This document shows positions 1-15,188 of a stretch of DNA of 64,000 bases, piece by piece. How positions within the stretch are numbered: position 1 is the first letter of the stretch; each line of letters starts with the position of its first letter. The translations under genes and the position numbers were made by a program. A model generated the notes under the pieces. The model ran no database searches. It had not been told where the DNA came from and saw only the letters and a list, made by a program, of their open reading frames with translations. This DNA comes from Diprion similis (lineage: Eukaryota; Arthropoda; Insecta; Hymenoptera; Diprionidae), in NCBI RefSeq assembly GCF_021155765.1, contig NC_060116.1, positions 11,656,001 through 11,720,000 on the forward strand, given 5' to 3'.

Positions 1-2495
1 AATAAAAGCTTTGAAGCGCAGCTAGTCCGCAGAACGCAGGTTATCCATGGATATCCATACCTGAGTGTTTTATATACTCGGGAATAAATTGGACCACAGA
101 GCATGAGTGGCTACGGGGTATATCGGCAGCCTTACAATTCTCTATCGCAAGCTCAAGAGTCGGGACACGGATCAAGGATGGAAAGCCGGAGGTCAAGGGC
201 CTGGTCATCCATACCCAGAGCTTGCGGTTTGCCGACAGATGGAAAAATGTGCGCTGTATAAATTCCGGTAAGATGAAGCAATTTTCACCCCGAAAAGTTC
301 CGAGAAATTACACGCCTTATTTTTTGGACGAGTGGCTAAACGGAGAAAGTAAGAGAGAGAGAAAGAGAAAACGAGAAATTGAAAGAAGTGGATGGGGGAA
401 ATAAAATAGCATAATTAGAGTGAAGTAATTACTCGGTCTCGCAGACATCCGAGGCGAAGGTAAAGCAGAAAAACACACACACATACACACGCATGCACGT
501 ATTTATATACATTGTTGTATGTGTAGCGTGTATACCTATCTACTGGCAATTTTGCTTTTTCTCTTTTCTCTAGTACAGCTAGATACAATCTGGAGTCACG
601 CCAGTCGGGGAACGTGACAGTCTGACTTCGTGATTCCAGGATCGTGTTTTCTTTCGAAAATAGAGACAGCTAACCGGCAACGAGCAAGGAAAACCAAGAG
701 GACCACAGTCCCCGGGAAAATCACTTCCGTTTGATTCTACCAATTTCGAGAAGCGGCATAGAGCATCTGACTTTTGTGTACCTATCTAAACTCGCTAGCC
801 GTTGCGTGTCCTAATTAAGCAAACCCTCTCTCGGGAACGAACCGCTTTGATTAAGGGGTAGAATTTCGTCGCCTATGCATGCATGTCCCGTTTGCCTATA
901 CACATATCTATACCCATGCACGCCTCGCTGTCTGTATCGAGGATTCTTCGCTAATTCTAAGGCGAATACGTTCAACCGACTGAAATGAAATTGTATACAT
1001 ATATTTTTTCAATTTTCTTTTAATAATAGAAAATCTGCGGTTCGTTTGTGGAAGATCGATAGAAGAAGAGGATGAATACGAATGAAAAAAAAAAAAAATA
1101 AAAAAAAAGATGAAAACGAAGAAAAAAAAATAAAAATAAACGGAAAAACCTCACGGTCCTTGGACAAAGAAATCACGCTGATAATAATAACAGAGAAATC
1201 CTGCCGCTATATTGCGGTGTGTATTGAAGATAGCGTGAAATTAAAAAATTCTGCGCACGGTATCCCGTCGCGTTTTCTCTTTTCTTCTTTTTTTTCCCCA
1301 CCATATATATTTTTCACATAAAACACGTCTTCTCTCGTCCACTCTCGCTCCCTCTTCGTTCATTTCTTTCACTCGCCGCGGGAGAGAGATTCGTTTGAGA
1401 TAATGTATAAAAAGGATGTTATACCAATGGCACCTCGCCTCTGTTTCTGTACATACGTTTATTTGTTGACAAATATTTTCACACGGCAAACAAAATTGTT
1501 TATCCAAAATTAATTCCTGCCCGGCTGTAGCACGAAGCTCGGACCAACTTTCGAAAATCACGCGTTTATGTATCAGCTCGCATACACGAGGCTGTTCAGA
1601 CGTACAAATGATACAGCCACCTTCGTTATAAATATCGCAGTACCTCGTAAGGTCGTAAAACGAAAGATTGGCCAGGGAATACGGTGGTCGTGGCTAAATG
1701 GAAGCCTCAAAATATAATTCTGGACCAGCGCGCCGGAGGTTTGGGAAAACTCTTGCCGAACAGAAATTACCCATGGTTATATCGCGTGTATATGTTCGCG
1801 GGTGCGTCTAACCGGGGAACGGGATACATACAAGATAATTTTTCCGCTTTTTGATCCAGTGACTTTGTCCGACTCCCTCCCTTGCGTCCCCGCAAAGAGA
1901 GGAATAAATGTCTGCTTAGGGGATCTGGGAAAACTCTGCGGGAAAAAATACCCGCCAACTGTGTATATGCATATAGGGAATAAAAAGTTGCTGTTTGTTT
2001 TCATTTGTTACTCGAAACCGTTGTGAAATCGTAAAACCTGGCCATTACTATAATGAGAGAAGATTTCAAAGATTAACGTTTCACAACCATTAATTTTCAT
2101 TCCTTCACCCCGCCGAATCGCCGAAAAGTTTCTCGTTCTAGGGCGAAATTAAACACTTCTCTCCCTCGTCATCCTTTTCCTCCCATCTCCGACTCTCCTT
2201 CGTATTTGAGACTATGAGCCAGAGAGGAACGGAGTTTAAAAGAAGAGGGACGGAGTCGCCTCGTTGACAAACTCCGACGTCGAAGTCTCTTTACTATTCA
2301 TTTCGAGGACGCGGTACCGCTTCTGGAACCTTAAATTGGCTCAGCTTTCAAAGCTCATTAACAAAAATATACTCACCCAGTTTTGGTCAGAAAATTTTCT
2401 GAGTGGGGTTGCCTGAGCAAACATTGATCTGTGTAGGTATAGCAATGCTATTTGTATAATATAAACATATACGTATATATTATATATATATGTAT

Positions 2496-2521
2496 AGAGA
2501 GAGAGAGAGAGAGAGAGAGAG
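2496..2521. repeat. (AG)n microsatellite
   Basis: About thirteen uninterrupted AG units, directly after a TA-rich stretch (2,470-2,495). Confidence 0.95.
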
Positions 2522-5500
2522 GGGAAAGCGTGTGTATATTAATACGCAACTTGGCTTTTCCAGCAAATCAACTTTTGTCGCGTTTAGTATAAGTCCCAAA
2601 TGGAATAATTCACAAAACTGTAGAACCAGAGTCCAGGCAACCTCCTCTCCTCTCTCCTCTCTCCTCTTCACCCGTTTTTATCCCTTTCCCTCTGACCCAC
2701 ATCAATAACTACACCTTCATCAACAGGTGAACGAACGAAGCAAAGCATATATTGCAGGCTTACCCAGGACTATCACCCCATAGACTATATACCAATTTAT
2801 TTATCGTGAAAATCTGCCACTGAAACGTTGTTTATTTTTTACATGAAATTTCGTCGTTCGCAAATTACAGCCCTTTGAAATTAGCCAATACGGTATATCA
2901 TTCGATGACTCGTCAAAAGAGCTGACGAATCCGCATTTTATTGGCATGCGCTCGGTAGCTATCCCGAGCCATCAGATGCTTCCGCATTGATCACTTTCAA
3001 AAGGATGTAATTTGCAAACGACATATTTCTTACGTCTTAATGTAAAAAGCGTCTCAGTCGCCACTCGTCCGCGTTTCCATGACACGATTGATGATTGATT
3101 TCAAACTGCAACTGATTCGGGTGAATTGATTTAATTTTCACAAAAGGGGATAAAGAACGAGCGAAGTAGAGGAAGTGCGAAAGTGAATTCGACCGCTTGA
3201 AGAAACAGCATTGAGCGAATCAGGAGCATTCCACGACGAACATAAGTTGCGATAACAATTCCATTAAACAGAAAGGAAAAAAAAAAAAAAAAAAAAGAAT
3301 GATTTCGAATCTGCTAGTGGAAGGCGTTAGCTATCTGCAGAGTGAAAAATATCTACCTCCGGTTTTTCTGCCGCCAGGTAGGACATTAACGGCATTTGCA
3401 TCCCGGGCGAGAATGCCCAGGAGACGCAGATGGGGTGACGCAAGGGTGACTGCGAAATCCTTTCCCTAGGAGCCAAGGCTGGTGGGGTACAAGGTTCACG
3501 GAATCGTTCCAGAATTTATGAAACTCCAACGATTTCGTCTAAAACGTTTCGAGACGTGACTTGCCTGCGCTTTACTCGAGACCGGAATCGATATCTCTCG
3601 TCCTTCTGCCCTAGCTTGGACGCTTTCGACCACCGCGACACGTTCCTTCCACCCCCTTTTTTCTCTCTCCATTCCATCTGTCTGTCCGTGCTCTCGTTTT
3701 TTCCGAAAAGTTCATTAAAAAAATGTTCTCTCCCCCCCCCCCTTATTCCTCCTCTTTCCCTCATTCACTCCATGCACTGATCCACTGAAACGCTAATGCG
3801 TTTCCGATTCGCTTCGAAAGTTGACGTACGTACCGTGGAAATTGGACGAAATTATTCACAGACGACGTTACACAGTCGTAACCATTTTTTCGCCCCGGAC
3901 CCGCGGTGATCAGTGATTCGGAGAAACTGGTCGCAGCCATTTCGTTTCTTCTTCTTCTTCTTTCGTCAGCAAATTCGAACCCAGCTAGGATCGACGTAAA
4001 TAATAATGATCTACGGAAGTGGTAGCCAAAGAACGAGAGTGCAACGTTAACGAAAATTTTCTTCTGTGCAGAATATAACGCTTGTGAATTAAAAGTTTGG
4101 AATTTTTATCACTATCGTTACATCCCCGACCGTGTGGCTCAAGGCTCGAAGTGATAAAAGTACCCGCGGGAAGAAAAGTGTTAAAGTGAAACAGTTTTAC
4201 GCTCTCACACCAAGAACGAGGGAAATTCTTATCGCAGCTTCTTAATATCGCGAAATGAGACGTAATTTGCATGGCACCTTCATCGGCCCGTTTTATATAT
4301 ATAGGTATAATATAGCCATGCTGCGATCGCACCTATTTAGAGAATACAATCTTAATGGAAGATCTCGACCCTGTTAAACGTATCTCTCGACGCGTGTCAC
4401 GGATTCCGATAAAACTGATCGACGTTACGGACAGATAAGCGATAATCGATAACTCGATCTCTGATTCAGGACTCGAACTCCTCGTCTCTGGTTGTCTTAT
4501 AAAAAGTGCAAGTGGAGGGTCAGTGGATCAGGGAAACCACCGTGAATTGAATCCGACATTCACCAGGTTAGTTCAGTCATGTAGTTAATTAATTATTTTC
4601 CGAACCGAGATCGATTTCTTGGACGAAAATAAATTGAACAAAAAACAAAATGGTTGAGGTTTTCTAGGACTTGTTTCACGCTTATCGTGGCTGGAGAATA
4701 GCGCTTTTTTTTACTCTGGGACCCTAACAAATCAAATATTTAAATGACACATCGTAAGCACTACTGATTCTAGTTGTTCTTTTTCCCTCGTTCGTTCGTT
4801 CGTTCCGAAAACTTGATTAACTCATCGTCAGACGGTAATGAGAACATGATAGAATCCGGATATTCTACGTTTATCAATTACGCTATCAACTCCTGCCGGT
4901 ATCCGTAATTAATAGTCCAGAGCTGCTCTGACTAACTCGATACACGGAAGTATAATTTCAAAGGAGTAAAGGTCGATCGTTCGATCGTGACGGATTGAAA
5001 TTCGGACGCGTAGGACGGACGAATCGTCGGTTTTCGACGACTGACGAGTATTAGCGTGTTTGCAGGAGATACTAAATCGATCCACGTTCCGACCAGCCAA
5101 TTAACTTCGCAGGCACTGATCGCGAATCGATGATAGAGCGGTGTTTGATGACGGGAAAACGTGGCTCGTGATCGGAGAGAGCGAGACTTACTCGTTGATC
5201 CTCTTATACTTACTCGCGGCGACGATTATTGATTTCGACCAAGGATGTACCGAGGATTGATGTAGTGCTGTATCCACAGGCGACGAAGACTCGACTTAAT
5301 TCTCGCCAGGGTTTTCTTCTCCCTTAACTTTTCTTACCGTATAATAATCTCGGCAACTTCACAGCAACATGAAGAATAAGTTCGTTCGAAGGATCAAACC
5401 AGGATCCAAAATAATCCCCACCATCATTCCGTCGGGTGGATTTCTCTTTATACCCTAAAACTGAAATCTATTTTGCTTATTTAAATGCAGCTACTGAAAA

Positions 5501-7650
5501 ACTGGAGCAGCGTGTAATAAGGGAAGGTGTGATTTTCACATTCCACAAAACCACGTGTACCGAATGCTTTATTTGAAACTATTGAAAAGGGATGAAAACT
5601 TGTACTTCGATTCCTGGAATCTCTGTCTTTTTTTCACCGGGCCGAAAAGCATTCGGCTCGTCTGACCATCGATGGATTCCGTTTGTATCTGGACGAAGAA
5701 AATTTCCCCAGAAGTGTTTTTTCGGAGATGAAAAAGTGAGTAAGGTGGAAATGATATTTTGATTTTCAATTTCATCCCCGTGACTCGGTCTCGCAGGATG
5801 TTGACAGTATTTTCGCAGTATGCCTCCACACGTTTACACAAGACCGTCGATGTCCTTCGATATCCATAAGCAGATTTTGGGGGTTGACAGTAAATTCATC
5901 CCAGCATCCTCAACCTTTTCAAGCCCGCCTTTCTGCCTCCCCTATATGCAGTAAATATTCGAATGCGTTATATAGAGTACACATATGCGTATGTACACAT
6001 AACGCATGTATGTGTTACATGACGGTAACGAGTTAAGGAGGAAATTATACCGTTGATTAACTTTACCTCACTTTTTTTCTTCGTTGAGTGCAGACCTAAA
6101 AATATGCTCCTTGAAATGTATAATGGAGAGTAAAAAAAAAATATTTTGATATTCTCCGTAGAGCTGCAAAACTTTCTCTTCATGGTTAACAATTCAGAAA
6201 ATAAGCCTCACTCAATTCCCCGATTTCAAAACTCCGATTCCAGGATAAAGTCTTTTATCCATCTGATGATTGCGTGATTTTTATGTTCAGTTGAAAAATG
6301 AAGCGTGTATTATTGGGAGCGTAACCAAGTCTGCGATTTGCGTAAAGATTTCGGTTACCAAAAAACTGATGATCATTAATCTTCAATTTTTTTTTCTTGA
6401 AATCTTATTCTTTATTTCAAACTCCTCTTTATCTCTTAGAGTGAGAAATGCATCGTTAACTAATTGCGTGGATTTCAACAACTCTACGGAAAGTTATTGC
6501 AGCAGCAGCAGCTGAAGACCCAAAGAAAAATTTTCTTCTGTAAACGACGAGGCGTTTTTCATCTTTGAAACCAGCTGCCTTGTAGACGGGAAAAACAGTG
6601 CGAGTGATTTTTTAAGCTCAGGTTGCGTAATGATATTTTTCTCTAAGCTCGGAAGGAGAATCTTGCAGAGGGATGAAGGAGGAAGAACGTCGTCGCGATG
6701 GCGGAGAGAGAGAGACAGAGGGACGGAGGGTGTAAAAAGTGGCGACCACGACCCGTCGACGTCCTGCGTTTGACAAATAGAACGAAACTCCTTATTCCGT
6801 CGGCCACGCTGCCGTTATACGTGCCGTGTACGTTGCCGGTGACTCTTAACGAAGACTCCCGGACTTCTCTTTTAATTAAAGAAATCAGACCAGCTGTTGC
6901 CCGCCGCTATATCACCCCGAGATGCGGGAGTAAGAAAATGAAAAAAAGAAAACGAAAAAACTTTCCGAGCGTGTTATGTGCGGCTGGACGTCAACGCCCT
7001 CGAGAAGGGCGAGATCGGTCTTCTGCACTTTGCAACACGTCGAGATAAATTCTTACTTCCGGTAACTCTAACAGACAGTCTGTAACTGTTTTTATGTTTT
7101 TTTTACTAACCGAAAATTATATACAATTTCTCTTCTTTATTTCATTACGGTTAAATCGTACTATATTTTATTGTAATTATAGCGATAATTTTATGTTCCT
7201 GGAGCAATAAATTCGAGTCGACTAAAAAAATTTACTGAACTGAAAAAAACAGGTTCAGAGTTTCAAAAACTTTGTTCCTTTAATTCCAACTATATTTTAA
7301 CCATACACATTTACTGCAGTTTTAGGCACAGAGGCCATGCAAGGCTCATCAGCCGCTGGTTATTTATGTGCAAATACGTAGTTATATGTACGCATAGGGA
7401 ATACACCTACGGTTATACCAGCCAATCTTCTGCCTCGCCCAGCGCAGAATTTATAAGCCTTTCCAATTAAGTCTTACGTGCCTGGAAGACAAACGCTCCT
7501 CCCGAGTCGTTAATTGTTAACTTTAGCGCCGCGCCCGCTGCTGCCAGGAGTGATGAGGGGTCCAAATCCTTGGCAGTTCGGAACACCGTCGCGTCGGCTC
7601 GGCTGCACGCTGCTAGAGGTCTTATAGGAAAATACAAGAGTTAAGAAATC

Positions 7651-7676
7651 GAGAGAGAGAGAGAGAGAGAGAGAGA
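7651..7676. repeat. (GA)n microsatellite
   Basis: Thirteen GA units in otherwise unremarkable noncoding DNA. Confidence 0.95.
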
Positions 7677-10600
7677 AAATCAGTTTTGCGAAAAGCAAAA
7701 AATCGCATCTTTTTCAAACGCCATTATTATTTCGCGACAATTCCCATGAGATAAGAAGTGTTCAATTGGCGACCACGTTTCGGGATTCAATATCACATAA
7801 TCGCGGGGAACATTTGATATTTTCGCTACCGGTATCAGCCAATAATTCCACCAGGCGTATCAGCTTGAGTTGTTTTTCCCATTCCGGATGCTGACTCAGG
7901 CGATATCTGAACTTTTTCACCAAAGTCACGCAGAGAATGGGGATGAGAGATTATTACTTATACCGCGTCAGTCAGTTTTATCGCCAATTCACAGTTTTTG
8001 CGGTGTCGAAGCGACACGCTGAGGTGTAATCCTTGAGTAAAGATATAATTATTGACCGACTGAGTAAAACTTTATAATATAATCAGCTGATTGCAAGCAT
8101 AGAAAGAAAATGCAATTGCATTCTACTCCGAGAGTTGCAGGTGAATGAAAATACATTCGAGGAACGGTCCGTAATTTTATTTTCTGATTTTAATTTCGCT
8201 CTAATTTTATCAACTTTCTCTTCCTTCATAGTTCGCGAAAAATAATTTAGCAACGGGTCCAGAAAAATCGTCGAGATATCGCTTAATTACGGATCCGCTG
8301 CAGGTCCTGTGTATAATTGCGGTGATTGCGCGAATGCGTGCGGAACCGATTCAATCCATACCCCAATTCGCTGGATATAATCAGGGGTGAAAAATAATTA
8401 GAGGCCAGTAATCCTCGCCTGCGAAATTACTCGGAAATAGTGCAGGGCTTTCGCGCCATGCGCATTGTACCAAAGTTTCGCCGTCTCAAGTTCCCAGCCT
8501 GTGATAACTGCAAGACAGAGTCGTCTTATCCTGCAGCACCATAATCACCCTGCCGATAGCAATCTAATTTCCGGGTGATGGGGTGGCTAGAAGTTCAGCT
8601 GTAAAATCTTATTTCACGCAACTTGACGTACCTACTATACTTTATACATATAATACTTTAAATTACTTCCCTCACCACGAGGCGTTGGGTAACTTAAGGT
8701 GCGTTCACAACTCGTAAAATACCGCGAATTCACTCGACGTCTCGCAGTATCAAAATAACGCATTGACCATCCGGCAAGAGGCAAAAAAGAGAGAAAGAAA
8801 TATCTTGATAAAAATTCTCGAAGAGAGAATAATAAGAGTGCATAAAATTCGCGATGAAATATCAGGTCAATAGAATAAAATAATATTATACAGTCAAGGT
8901 GGAGACGAGACATTTGCATGACGATCCTCGTGGTATGGTGGTAATAATAAGAACGAAATATCTTGAATTGGTTTGATGAAATAACTGAGGAACGAAAAGA
9001 AGTGTACGTGTATAATACGTATTTATGTGTAACTGCGAGCCAAGGTACATTATCTTTTGATTTCAATAAAATATGAGACCATCACCTCGGCCTAACATCT
9101 CTTTCATTCGCATTCCTCGAGCCACTCTTACCCTGTTATTTTGAAGGCACTCGACAGTTGGGACATTAGTCGTACGGCCGTATTTCTCGTTACATATATA
9201 TTATAAACGGTTTTTCTTGCGAGGAGCATTGACAGCATCGACTGAATAAGTATATGTAAATTCATACTTGTATTATACGTGATAGATAGAAAATAATATA
9301 TCGGCATAATAACACAAAAAGCAAGTGAATAATTTCTCTTACCATAGAAACTCTAGTAGATTATAAAGTCCGATATTTCTTCTATACAGTTTTGATAATT
9401 TTTTTTATTTTCGTTCCCTGATTTTCTCCCTCAATTTTCACTTGTAAATTTTTTGTAAATTTTTTCCTTTCTCCTTTTTTCCGCCTTCCATTTTTTCCTC
9501 ATTGTAATTTACGGTGGCCTGAATTCTCACGCGATGCTCCCATGTAATCGAACCCTCATCCGTTCCTTTTATCCTCCACAATTTAAACGATAATTCCCAG
9601 CCGAACCTCGGACATATTTATTTGTTGATTAAATATTTGTTGAATAAATTTATACGATGTATATAGGTATGTGTACATAGGTGTAGGTATTCACACGCAT
9701 ATACCAAAGGCTGGTACAAGGCGAAGGGAGTGAGGACACGCGGAAGAATGTGGAGAACATCCGTCGGTATAACCGGGGGCGAGAAAAGCAATTTTTCGAA
9801 AGAGCGGACGGGTGGTTCAACCAATCGACGCGGGTTAAATAACGGAAGAAACATCTAGTCCGTGGAGATAATATTATACATCAGAGGCTGGACCATTTTG
9901 CCGAATATTTACCGCGTATTCAACAGAGTCTCTCGATATTTTCACCGTGGGTGTTAACCGATAAATATTTTAACTTTGCTGTTATCCGCCGAACTACGTT
10001 CCGCGTGCGTTCACATCGCTCGATTATGTATGACGGCAAAAATCGGGATTCACGGTTATGGCTAAATTCAGTCTTTAAACGTGCGGAAACAATTTTTCGT
10101 ATCTATAACTACTCCTGAAAACTTCCACCTACTGGAACCGGGCTCTTAAAAATAAGTATCCCATCGATTTTCTTTCCTTTTTACTTTGAGAAGCATTTTG
10201 AATCGTTATTGTTTTCAGGAATACTTCGTTGTTTGTATCCGTTATTCGTATAATGCCGCAAAACTACGGACAAATTTTGCATGCCGGAATTTATTAGCTT
10301 AATTCAGAAAATATTAATGAATAAAGAAAGGTGCCTACATCACGTGATGATATTCACGAAATTTTAGCAGAAATAAGAAGTTTTCAATAAAATTAGATCT
10401 TTTTTTTCTCAAATCGATTAATACTTGAGTTATAATTATCACTCACTCGTGACGTGCTTCTGAAATACATATTGAAATTTAGAATTGCCGGAGCAGTCCG
10501 ATGGATTTTAGCTAATCGAAAACCGTGATACTTTCTCAAAAGATATATCATTTCGCCCGCGAAAAAGTTCCGTTTTAAAATGAAAATATGACGAAATGAA

Positions 10601-13600
10601 CGTGCATCCACCCGGGATAACGGCGTGACCGCAAAAATCGTATATCTCTGGGGCTGTTTCGCCGTTTAGTAGAATCCAATTTAAAAGCGTCGTGAGCGCA
10701 GCAAAGCGTGCAGAGAACTCTGTGTACGTGGACCTGGAATTGCAGTGAGTTTAGAGCCGAGAACGGAGTCGTTAAAAAGACGGTTCTGACGAGGCGAGTT
10801 ACGTCTGAAACGCGCTTCCGTACTCGCTTTCGAGGGTGCAGCCGTTGGAAATATTCCTCGTAATCCAAATTCGTAAAGCGACACACGCCATGCTCCTCGT
10901 GAAGGATTCGCCGCCATTGCGAGGTGAAACCTGATCACAAATTCTTGCCTGTAGAATTCCCTTTCCCAATGACCAATCCGATCAGTCTTGGTTGTAACAC
11001 GGGGAGCGTAGGTAAAACGCGTAACGGAGCTGAGATTTATCGCCGCCATCATTCTCAAAGATAGGCTTCCGTTTTTTACGAGAATTTGCTTGCGTGCCAG
11101 CTGTTGTATATGTATACACACGGCGTGTAATCTATCCGATATACATACTTTGATATCTCTCTGTGGAGGTAATAAATAATAATAAAAAAAAAGTAAATCG
11201 TTCCCCTTCCCCCCTTCTGGCTTCAGTTTACCTCCCATTTTATACGTCAGCCGCAGCTTCGTCAACTGACATTAATATTTTTCTGCTCACGTACATATGG
11301 TGCCCGATTCTTTTTAATATCGCTGTAATTTAAGGGCGGCCGGCGAGGCCGCGCCGGAGGGCCGGTTTTCAAACATTTTTATTTCTAAATGTATTCGAAT
11401 CAGCTTTGACACACGTATTTCACCCGTGAGAATAAACCTTCTGTCAAAATTTCAACCCGTTTCTACCATCGTTCGCAGAGATATCACGGATAATGCTTCT
11501 AAATATGGGCCGTGCGATTTTGCGAAATCCTCGTTGCGCCGCCGTAAGTGTAAGTCTTGACATTTTTCACAGAGTGTTTTTCGAGGTATATAAATTAAAT
11601 ATAACGGTAATACCGCGAAAAGGCGACAATGGAAACGGTCATTTGAATGGCCACGATTATCGAGAAAGCTCGCGTCACGTGACCCGCACCGGAACTCGCG
11701 GACAGCGTTGACGTCGACTTTTCGACGTCTCAAGTACCCGGAGAAGTAAGAAAAAGTCGTACGTCAAAACTTTTACCCGAGAATGGATAGGTCTAAGCGG
11801 TGGAAAAAGTTTTGTTTTCTTTTTCATTTTTGTTTTGTTCTTGTTAACCCCCCACCAGCCTCTCTCGTTATATACTGCCCCTGACATAATTCATCTCTTC
11901 CAATTAGATTTGAATATTATTCCGACGGGCGAAGAAAGTTAGTTGAAACTAGGTCGGTTTTAAATATTTTCATTTCCAGCTTCTTTTACCACTGACCTGC
12001 TGCGTGACGCGAAAGATAGAAGGAGAACGAATAAAGGGAATATGCGGCTTGACAAAATGAACAAAAAGTATATTTTCCAACTTTCTTTCGACCTCTCTTC
12101 TTTTTCACACACGTGTAATTTTAAATTATATCGTATATAGTATAAGTGCGGAAAAAGATGGACGTGAGTAGGTTTTGTGTTCACGTTTACGAGTGTACTT
12201 GTAGCGACATTACAAAAATTACATGGCAAAAGTATAAAATTAAACAACCTCCATTGTATAATCATCACCGATGTTTTCCCTGAATGTAGCTAATAAGATT
12301 CGAATTGCTAAAATATCGTCGCCAATTTTAGTTTCCGCAGTCGTGATAGGAGATTGCCGGATCGTCCTGGGGCGCAATCCTGCTTTAGGATTATTTAGAT
12401 TCATTACATTTGCAAAACGTTAAACAATTAACATCGCCGGGAGGTTCGCTTCTTCTCCATTCGGCATGTTACGTACTGTGCCTTTGTGCCTGGTGCGCTG
12501 CTCACCAGCTGCAGAAGTGAGAAGGGGAGGCGAGGAGAGAGGAAAATTGAGGCAGAGCAAGAGAGAGAGAGAGAGACAGGGAAAGCGCTTTTGCTGCTAA
12601 TCTATGATTATACAAGGACCAAGTGAAGTTGGTTCTTATTAACCGAAGAGCGACGCCGTTCTTATCTATTTTATTCAGCCGTCATCAGGAATCTTATATT
12701 ATATTATATGCGAAACAATATTTCACATCCATGACGTGAAAGTAATTACTCGCAAGAGACCCAGCCGGTTATTTATATCTATTTGTATACCAAATAGTTT
12801 TTTAATGTTGTGTTCGTGCCATTTTCATCACCCCTGCATATTGCACTTTTCGCCGCAGCAGTCACGCAAGAAATATGTTGTCGATATTAAGCCGGGAGAT
12901 TGAAAGGAAAAAATTTCCCTACGTCATGATAGCCTGTATAAATTTTCTCGCTTCACGAAATATTATTGAGGGGATTGTAAGGATAAATTTTTTGCACGCG
13001 ACTAGCGATACGCCACGGTACCCATACGGTTGAGAAACGCGCGAAAAGTTGGCGCGGGTTATAGAGCAAGCCACACATCCGAGGGTAGGATACACCTGCA
13101 GGCATGAAACTCGTTAAAATATTTCGCCAGATGGTTCATGGTTCTCTAGTAAATTTACACAATTTACCTTTACGTCGGCTGAAAGCTTACGTGCGTATGT
13201 ATTTATTATTATCATACCATATTCATATCCTGCCTGCGCCGCGTTTGTTTTTCTTTCATCTCGAAGCGAGAGGGAAAATAAATAAATAATAATGATAATA
13301 ATAATTTGATACGCGCCTGAGGTAGGTAAGTATACGGTACAACATACGTGATCACAACAGCGTGACACGATGAGAGTAGGAAGGTACACCTCCTACCTGC
13401 ACATAATATCATCGCGATGTTAAAAAAATGCGAAGAGAAAAAAAGCGGGAGCGACGCGACGATGGGGAAGGAAAGAGAAAAGACAAATAAATTGGGGAAA
13501 AAAATTCACCCCTCGTGTACGTGTGCATATAGCTGGCTTGCAGGATAACTGGGGAGCAGCTTTTCGAATTCATCAGGCATAATATGCGATTGCCAGGAAC

Positions 13601-15113
13601 GTCTTATTGCTGCTGGCACGCGGTGTGCGGGAATAGGGTGAATCCGAAAGAGACGAGGGGATGAATAAGGGATGTAGGTAGGCGTCGCGATGCCCTTTCT
13701 CACTCCTCCCTGCATATAATTTTATGTATAGCTTTTCGTATGCATATTATATTTTTTTTCCTTCCGTTTTTCGAGCTTAGCTACCCACAGCGTTTGTCGT
13801 GTCGCCCAGCTGTCCGACGTTCGAGCAAAGCTGCGAAACCTAATTCCTAGGACCTGAGTGGGTATCGCAATAAGGGAAGGTGGTTTTTTTTCTTTTGTTC
13901 TTTCAGAAAATTTCTTATCATTCTCCCTCTCTCGATACGTTGATAATAGAACTGGAGCTTCGCAATCAGTAGCAAGGAACCGCACGATATCATCGTTCCG
14001 TATTACCGGAATGAAATTTTTACGGTCGAGTTTCGGGGGGCTTACATTTGAAAAATGACGCCTCCTCATTCACGCACGAACACACCTGTGTGCAATATAC
14101 CCGAGTGATACAACGGGAACACACACGAAACATTCCCTTTTAGCCTGGTATAAGCCATTCGTACGTATTCTGTACGCACGGAATTTTCTCATCATTTTTT
14201 ACGAGTCCGTACGATTAGCGGAGCCGGTGTTAATAGCGTTTTCGGCTGAGGGGAAGCAATTTTTTTTCTGTTTTTCGTTTTCTCTACTTCATTTCATCCC
14301 ATTCTTGATCGCTGAATATATATATATATACATATTTTTCTTTTAGTTATCTTCCTTTTGTTGTGCTTTAATTAGCGATAAACTTCGCACGAAACACGCG
14401 ATATAAAATCACGTTGATCAACGAAAAAGAACGATGAAATCTCTTTCTGTCATGCAACTACACTGCATACAATGTATGATGAATAATTAAATATATGCTA
14501 TCTATATCTATATCGTCTTGGAATGGATATTAAACCACGTAGCAGGAATAATAATAATAACGCGCGAAAAAATTCTAATATCGGTTTTATACACGGTGAA
14601 TTTGTTTTAAAACCTCAAAATCACCTTTGGGCCAGTTAACATCCGCGAGTTAAGCTCGTAAATTATTCCTGTAATTCGAGCAGATACGTTTTCTTGATTG
14701 AAAAATGTATTTCATCGCATTTAAAACGTGGGTTGTAAGCTTTAAATTACACACTCTGTACGCCTCTACCCTTAAATACTCAAACGTTATTAACACGTAG
14801 ATTCATACATTTTTCTTTCTATCCAATCTAAATAAAAATCTAATACCAAACGTATTATACAAGAAGTGAATAAACGGAGCTTAAAAAAATTCAACCGATT
14901 TTTCAATATCACTTCATATAGACAAAGATTTATTTTATGATTATTCCTGTTATAAATTACTGAAATAACTTGTTAAATTCGCGTAACAAGTGTTTCAATG
15001 CATAATGTAAATATTTTGTCAAAAAATCGTTAACAGTTCTCCGGGAATTGTTTGAAATTTCTATAGAGTGAGGGGGACGGTGTTTGATCATCATTTAGAC
15101 GGGGGAGTAATAA

Positions 15114-15188
15114 GAATAATAATGGTAATCCTGAGAATACCTATAATGATTACTATTATTATTACAATTATTATTACCATTATTATTC
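15114..15188. repeat. AT-rich stem-loop with 16-bp perfect arms
   Basis: The arm at 15,114-15,129 (GAATAATAATGGTAAT) has its exact reverse complement at 15,173-15,188. The 43-base interior is itself rich in ATT/AAT units and can pair further. It may be a hairpin grown from an AAT microsatellite or a small degenerate inverted-repeat element. No coding potential. Confidence 0.7.

Noticed and set aside
10681-11265. 194-residue minus-strand open frame
   Set aside because: No recognisable domain, poly-Lys and Tyr runs, no flanking splice support; likely chance.
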